NCBI GenBank assembly: GCA_946408825.1
Contig: CAMJTU010000011.1
Coordinates: 1-64,000, forward strand
DNA from: an uncultured Planctomycetaceae bacterium
GTDB taxonomy: Bacteria; Planctomycetota; Planctomycetia; Pirellulales; Thermoguttaceae
DNA length: 64,000 nt
Direction: 5' to 3'
Positions 60,543 to 64,000 of the stretch are shown here, piece by piece (the first letter of the stretch is position 1; each line of letters opens with the position of its first letter). A program made the position numbers and the translations under genes. The notes under the pieces were generated by a model, which saw nothing but the letters and a program-made list of their open reading frames with translations, did not search any database and was not told the DNA's origin.

Positions 60543-60706
60543 CTAACCTAATCTAATTTTGCAATTACAGATGGAGGGAAAACAAAAGAAGCGTCCGTTA
60601 AGACCATATAGTGAAATTCAAACGGACGCAACCATTGACTAATGCTGTTCCTGAGTATTCAGAAAAAAATAATAACAGGAACATATCAAAGTTCAAACGA
60701 GGCCAG

Positions 60707-61273
60707 TTACTTAACTCGTTCGATATACTCGTTAGTACGAGTATCGACTTTAATAATCTCGCCTGTTTCAACAAAGTTCGGAACGATGATTTCCGCGCCA
60801 GTCTCAAGACGAGCCGGCTTAGTTACGTTTGTCGCAGTGTTACCACGAACGGCAGGTTCTGTATACTCAACCTTTAAAATCACATGGTTCGGAGGCGTAA
60901 CGCCAATAGGCGCGTCGTTGTAAAGAAGCATCTTGCAGGGCATGTCGGGCAACAAGTACTTCCAAGCGTCGTCAATCTTCTCCTTTGGAAGCTCATATTG
61001 TTCGTAAGACTCTTTATCCATAAAAAAGAAAGTGTCGCCCATCTCATAAAGGAAGGAGACGTCTGTTTCGTGAATATCAGCAGCCTCAAGTTCGTCCCCG
61101 TTTTTATATGTACGTTCCAGAACTGTGCCGCGATTCAGATCGCGAAGTTTGCACTTATAGAGAGCCTGTCCTTTACCTGGTTTGACAAACTGACACTCTA
61201 TCATAATGAAAGGGTTGCCGTCGATTTGAACCTTCAGTCCCTTGCGAAATTCGCTGGTATTATAGGTTGACAT
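60707..61273 (-). CDS. efp: Elongation factor P
   Basis: EF-P rescues ribosomes stalled at polyproline stretches. It is 188 residues with the three beta-barrel domains of the family. The modified lysine is in the loop KPGKGQALYK at K34, the same position as in E. coli, and it is the target of EpmA/EpmB beta-lysylation. The C-terminal domain carries VTKPARLETGAEIIVPNFVETGEIIKVDTRT. The ATG at 61273 has AGGA 9-12 bases upstream. It is divergent from the epmB-like gene, with about 150 bases between starts, fitting the shared pathway. EpmA is not in this window. Confidence 0.97.
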   Translation of the reverse strand: MSTYNTSEFRKGLKVQIDGNPFIMIECQFVKPGKGQALYKCKLRDLNRGTVLERTYKNGDELEAADIHETDVSFLYEMGDTFFFMDKESYEQYELPKEKIDDAWKYLLPDMPCKMLLYNDAPIGVTPPNHVILKVEYTEPAVRGNTATNVTKPARLETGAEIIVPNFVETGEIIKVDTRTNEYIERVK

Positions 61274-61420
61274 GATTAAAATCCTGTTTTAACGTTGCGA
61301 ACAAAAAACTAATTCAATAACATCGTGACGCCGACTCTTGAAATCGTCGACGTAATCCCTTGTCAAAGGTAATCACGACGCTTGTGTAACACTTATATAC
61401 TAATCAGTAAGGCGCATTCT

Positions 61421-62539
61421 GTGGAAAAGAACCTACGAACAAACTCCTTATCCGAAATCGAACGTGTCCTCAAAACACGCCTCATCCACGATACACACGA
61501 ATTGGCCAAACGACTCGAACTTGATGAAATCGTAACGCCGACAACAGAAAAAGCGGCTAAAATAACGCCAACACTTTTCCCTGAATCATTGTTGAACCGA
61601 GTGCAAAAAGGCAACGCGGAAGACCCTATTCTCCTTCAGTTCATGCCGTCTCCCCATGAACTCGAAATAACCCCAAATTTCAGTTGCGATCCCCTGTGCG
61701 AACAAAAACTGGACGTTTCTGAAAGACAGACGGCGTCATCGTCGCCTTCGTGTATTATGCAGAAGTATTATGGACGAGTTCTTGTGATCACAACCAACGC
61801 CTGCGCCTGCCAATGTCGTTTCTGCTTTCGCCGTTACTTTCCTAAAAATCGCGCGCTCTTTCCTCTTTCAAAAGAGCAAATCACTGGATCAAACGAGGAC
61901 GAATCCAACGTCAGCGCCCTTCTCGACAACGCTTTCGAAACCGTCAGAAAAGACGACTCTATAAGCGAAATTATACTCAGCGGCGGAGATCCTCTCACCC
62001 TCTCAAACAAACGACTAAAAACGCTTCTTCATTATATCGGGACAATAACACATGTTAAGAGGGTGCGTTTTCACTCACGTATTCCGGTCTTATCGCCTCA
62101 CAGGATTGACGATGATTTTCCCTCTTCCGAAGATTTCCCCCCTGTGGAAGTCGGCGTTCCTCGCGTACTTCACCTAGTTCTCCACGTCAATTCTCCTAAC
62201 GAAATTGACGAAGGAGTTGCTGTTGCCCTCTCGATACTGAGGCGTAAGGGATTCGTCCTGACTTCGCAAACTACTCTTCTTAAAGGAGTCAATGACGACG
62301 TTAAAGAGTTAACGGCGTTATTTGAAAAACTCATTAACCTCGGCGTTCTCCCATACTATTTACACCAGTTAGATAGAGTCCAAGGTTCCGCTCATTTTGA
62401 AACGACTATCGCTTCCGGGAGGGAAATAATTGAAGAGTTAAGCGTCAGACTTCCCGGTTACGCTGTTCCCCGCTACGTTCGTGAAATTCCAGGACGATTA
62501 ATGAAGACTAATCTGTTCATCGATCGAGACGTAGACTAA
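61421..62539 (+). CDS. epmB: EF-P beta-lysylation protein EpmB (radical SAM lysine 2,3-aminomutase family)
   Basis: This cytoplasmic radical SAM enzyme makes (R)-beta-lysine from lysine for attachment to EF-P by EpmA. The radical SAM cysteines are C128, C132 and C135 in CACQCRFCFRRYF, followed by the lysine-aminomutase pattern ILSGGDPL near residue 188, RFHSRIPV, and QTTLLKGVND near 286. LPYYLHQLDRVQGSAHF sits near 305-320. I take the GTG at 61421, with TAAGG at 9-13 bases; the frame extends back to a TTG at 61382 without a ribosome-binding site. From this start it has 372 codons. Generic lysine 2,3-aminomutase is the main alternative, but the efp neighbour supports EpmB. Confidence 0.92.
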   Translation: MEKNLRTNSLSEIERVLKTRLIHDTHELAKRLELDEIVTPTTEKAAKITPTLFPESLLNRVQKGNAEDPILLQFMPSPHELEITPNFSCDPLCEQKLDVSERQTASSSPSCIMQKYYGRVLVITTNACACQCRFCFRRYFPKNRALFPLSKEQITGSNEDESNVSALLDNAFETVRKDDSISEIILSGGDPLTLSNKRLKTLLHYIGTITHVKRVRFHSRIPVLSPHRIDDDFPSSEDFPPVEVGVPRVLHLVLHVNSPNEIDEGVAVALSILRRKGFVLTSQTTLLKGVNDDVKELTALFEKLINLGVLPYYLHQLDRVQGSAHFETTIASGREIIEELSVRLPGYAVPRYVREIPGRLMKTNLFIDRDVD

Positions 62540-62600
62540 TTGTTTAGTTGTACCAGAAACACGAAGTATTATGAGCTAAACTTTATAGTTGACGCATGGT

Positions 62601-62628
62601 TTGTCAAAAACAACCATATTGTTAGAAT
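62601..62628 (+). promoter_or_regulatory. Predicted promoter of uvrC
   Basis: TTGTCA (62601-62606) and TAGAAT (62623-62628) are separated by 16 bases. The predicted start near 62635 leaves a short leader before the GGGAGG ribosome-binding site. Confidence 0.45.
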
Positions 62629-62669
62629 TGACGGAAAAGACTGTTTGGAGTTTTCCGTGGGAGGTTAAA

Positions 62670-64000
62670 GTGGCAGAAGAAAATGAAACGGCGCTCGATT
62701 CTGACGAAATAATCTTTCACCACCCCCCCCTTCCGAAGGAGACGCCAACAGAAGAACGTTCAGATTTAAGTAAAAACCTCCAATTGGACTCGCACCGTCC
62801 AATCGAGACACAGTCTCAAGGGACGGCTAAGACGTCTTGCGAATTTGACGAACGTCCTGATGGAGAAAGAGTTTTTTACAACGAAGACGTCCCCCCCATC
62901 GGGTTAGACGCCGATCGTGATTTCAATGTTTCTATTTTCGAGGATATCAATCTAGCGCCGCTGCCTCCTGCCTCAATTTCTCCTTCAAACTTTGTCCCTC
63001 TAACTGAAGACGATTATCGAGAAATCCAAAATAGCTATCGTGTCGCTGCGGAAAAGGTCAGATCCTTTCCTATGGAACCTGGCGTATACCTAATGAAAGA
63101 CGCGCGTGGTCGCGTTATTTACGTTGGTAAAGCCAAACGTCTACGGAACAGAGCTAGCAGTTATTTTCGACGAGACGCAATCGACGATCAACGTGTGGGA
63201 CCGCTTGTTCGAGAAATCCGTGATATCGACTTTATTCTTGCGGAAAGCGAGATAGACGCGTTGCTAATGGAAGCGAGACTCATTAAAGATCTCCAGCCCA
63301 AATACAATCGTGAACTCAAAGACGATAAAAATTTCCCGTATATTCAGATCTCAATACGCGACGACTTCCCTAGGGTCGAAGCAACTCATCGCCCTCATAA
63401 TTCAAACGTCCGCCTATATGGACCATTTTTGAACGGCAGCCAATTACGAAGCGCTATCGTTGCCCTCCAAGGTATTTTCAAATTCCGAACCTGTTCACAA
63501 GTTATAAAAGATAATGATCTTGAAAGGAAGTGGAATCGTCCCTGTATTTTGGCCTCAATTGGTCAGTGTTCTGCCCCATGTTGCGCCAGGATTTCGTTGG
63601 AGGATTATAGACGCAACATAAGGCGGTTGCAAGAGTTCTTGGGAGGCGATCGTCAAAGACTTCTCAAAGATATCAAAGACGACATGCTCTTGGCTTCTCG
63701 GGAGCGTCAATATGAACTCGCGGCCCAGTATCGAGATCAACTCTTTGCTCTTGAATCGCTTAAAGAACGAGGCAAACTCGGATCAGACGAACAACCTGGC
63801 GCGTTTCACATCGATCCACGACACGGCGTTCTGGGTCTTCAAAAGATCTTCAAACTCGCAACTCCCCCCCGCATCATCGAAGGCGTCGACATCGCGCACT
63901 TAGGCGGACGGGACACAGTCGCGTCATTGGTACATTTCGTTGACGGACGTCCGTCAAAAAGCGGATATCGTCGTTACAAAATTCAAACAGTTGACGGAAT
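62670..64000 (+). CDS. uvrC: UvrC excinuclease subunit (partial, runs off the window)
   Basis: UvrC makes both incisions in nucleotide excision repair after UvrA and UvrB. The start is a GTG at 62670, fixed by GGGAGG six to eleven bases before it (62659-62664). Unlike the usual short N-terminus, about 130 acidic, Pro-rich residues come first, with FHHPPLPKE, VPPIGLDADRD and NLAPLPPAS, probably disordered. The GIY-YIG nuclease domain follows: FPMEPGVYLMKD, VIYVGKAKRLRNRASSYF, EALLMEARLIKDLQPKYN and DDKNFPYIQIS. Then come the UvrC middle part (RPCILASIGQCSAPCC) and a UVR-like helix (YELAAQYRDQLFALE). The RNase H-like nuclease domain is just beginning at IEGVDIAHLGG when the window ends. Confidence 0.94.
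   Translation, partial: MAEENETALDSDEIIFHHPPLPKETPTEERSDLSKNLQLDSHRPIETQSQGTAKTSCEFDERPDGERVFYNEDVPPIGLDADRDFNVSIFEDINLAPLPPASISPSNFVPLTEDDYREIQNSYRVAAEKVRSFPMEPGVYLMKDARGRVIYVGKAKRLRNRASSYFRRDAIDDQRVGPLVREIRDIDFILAESEIDALLMEARLIKDLQPKYNRELKDDKNFPYIQISIRDDFPRVEATHRPHNSNVRLYGPFLNGSQLRSAIVALQGIFKFRTCSQVIKDNDLERKWNRPCILASIGQCSAPCCARISLEDYRRNIRRLQEFLGGDRQRLLKDIKDDMLLASRERQYELAAQYRDQLFALESLKERGKLGSDEQPGAFHIDPRHGVLGLQKIFKLATPPRIIEGVDIAHLGGRDTVASLVHFVDGRPSKSGYRRYKIQTVDG

Overview
The window looks like the chromosome of a planctomycete (PVC superphylum) of moderate G+C, probably a host- or gut-associated, polysaccharide-degrading lineage. The pointers are a tandem-duplicated UvrA of the kind known from planctomycetes and chlamydiae, an LL-diaminopimelate aminotransferase route to lysine, a very large RseP-type protease with several PDZ domains, DUF374, DUF1080 and DUF4340 proteins, and many secreted glycoside hydrolases and esterases. 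No plasmid, phage, insertion sequence or CRISPR array was seen, and no tRNA or rRNA gene was recognised. The only RNA gene is RNase P RNA.

Layout. 1-7072 (minus): the giant tandem UvrA, here split into two separately started genes. 7.2-14.8 kb (minus): dapL, a 1.5 kb gene-poor stretch, mnmA, a sialidase-like secreted protein, a DUF374 acyltransferase and an unknown two-helix membrane protein. 15.0-16.2 kb (minus): rnpB with a good promoter, and a small secreted protein with 25 cysteines. 16.2-20.4 kb: another gene-poor stretch and a plus-strand CtpA-type protease closed by a strong terminator. 20.4-24.7 kb: an LptF/LptG permease, a pectate-lyase-like gene broken by two frameshifts, and a tRNA-dihydrouridine synthase. 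25.0-32.0 kb (plus): a SPOR-like duplicated secreted protein, a YgiQ radical-SAM protein with a long basic tail, a secreted nucleoside hydrolase and a DUF1080 lipoprotein.

32.1-39.7 kb (minus): a conserved membrane protein, rseP, dxr, a secreted metzincin and a CstA-type transporter. 40.0-43.5 kb (plus): a DUF4340 protein, a diacylglycerol-kinase-family lipid kinase and a small Ser/Thr kinase. 43.6-46.2 kb (minus): an SGNH esterase and an aspartate-type aminotransferase. 46.6-57.3 kb (plus): a run of five secreted carbohydrate-active proteins: GH51 arabinofuranosidase, SMP-30-like lactonase, GH106-like hydrolase, acetylxylan esterase and a TIM-barrel sugar isomerase. 57.4-64 kb: thiamine pyrophosphokinase, an exonuclease-flavodoxin-ROK kinase operon, the divergent pair efp/epmB, and the 5' part of uvrC.

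The 46-57 kb block reads as extracellular or periplasmic breakdown of arabinose-, rhamnose- and acetyl-decorated plant polysaccharide. The cytoplasmic ROK kinase is a plausible later step. The UvrA genes at one end and uvrC at the other supply excision repair, and efp plus epmB point to a beta-lysylated EF-P. The features most worth a second look are the split UvrA with its own internal promoter and ribosome-binding site, the cysteine-rich exported protein, the duplicated SPOR-like protein, and the repeated GTCGTC/GACGAC core in transcription terminators. I did not find a clearly new multi-gene system.
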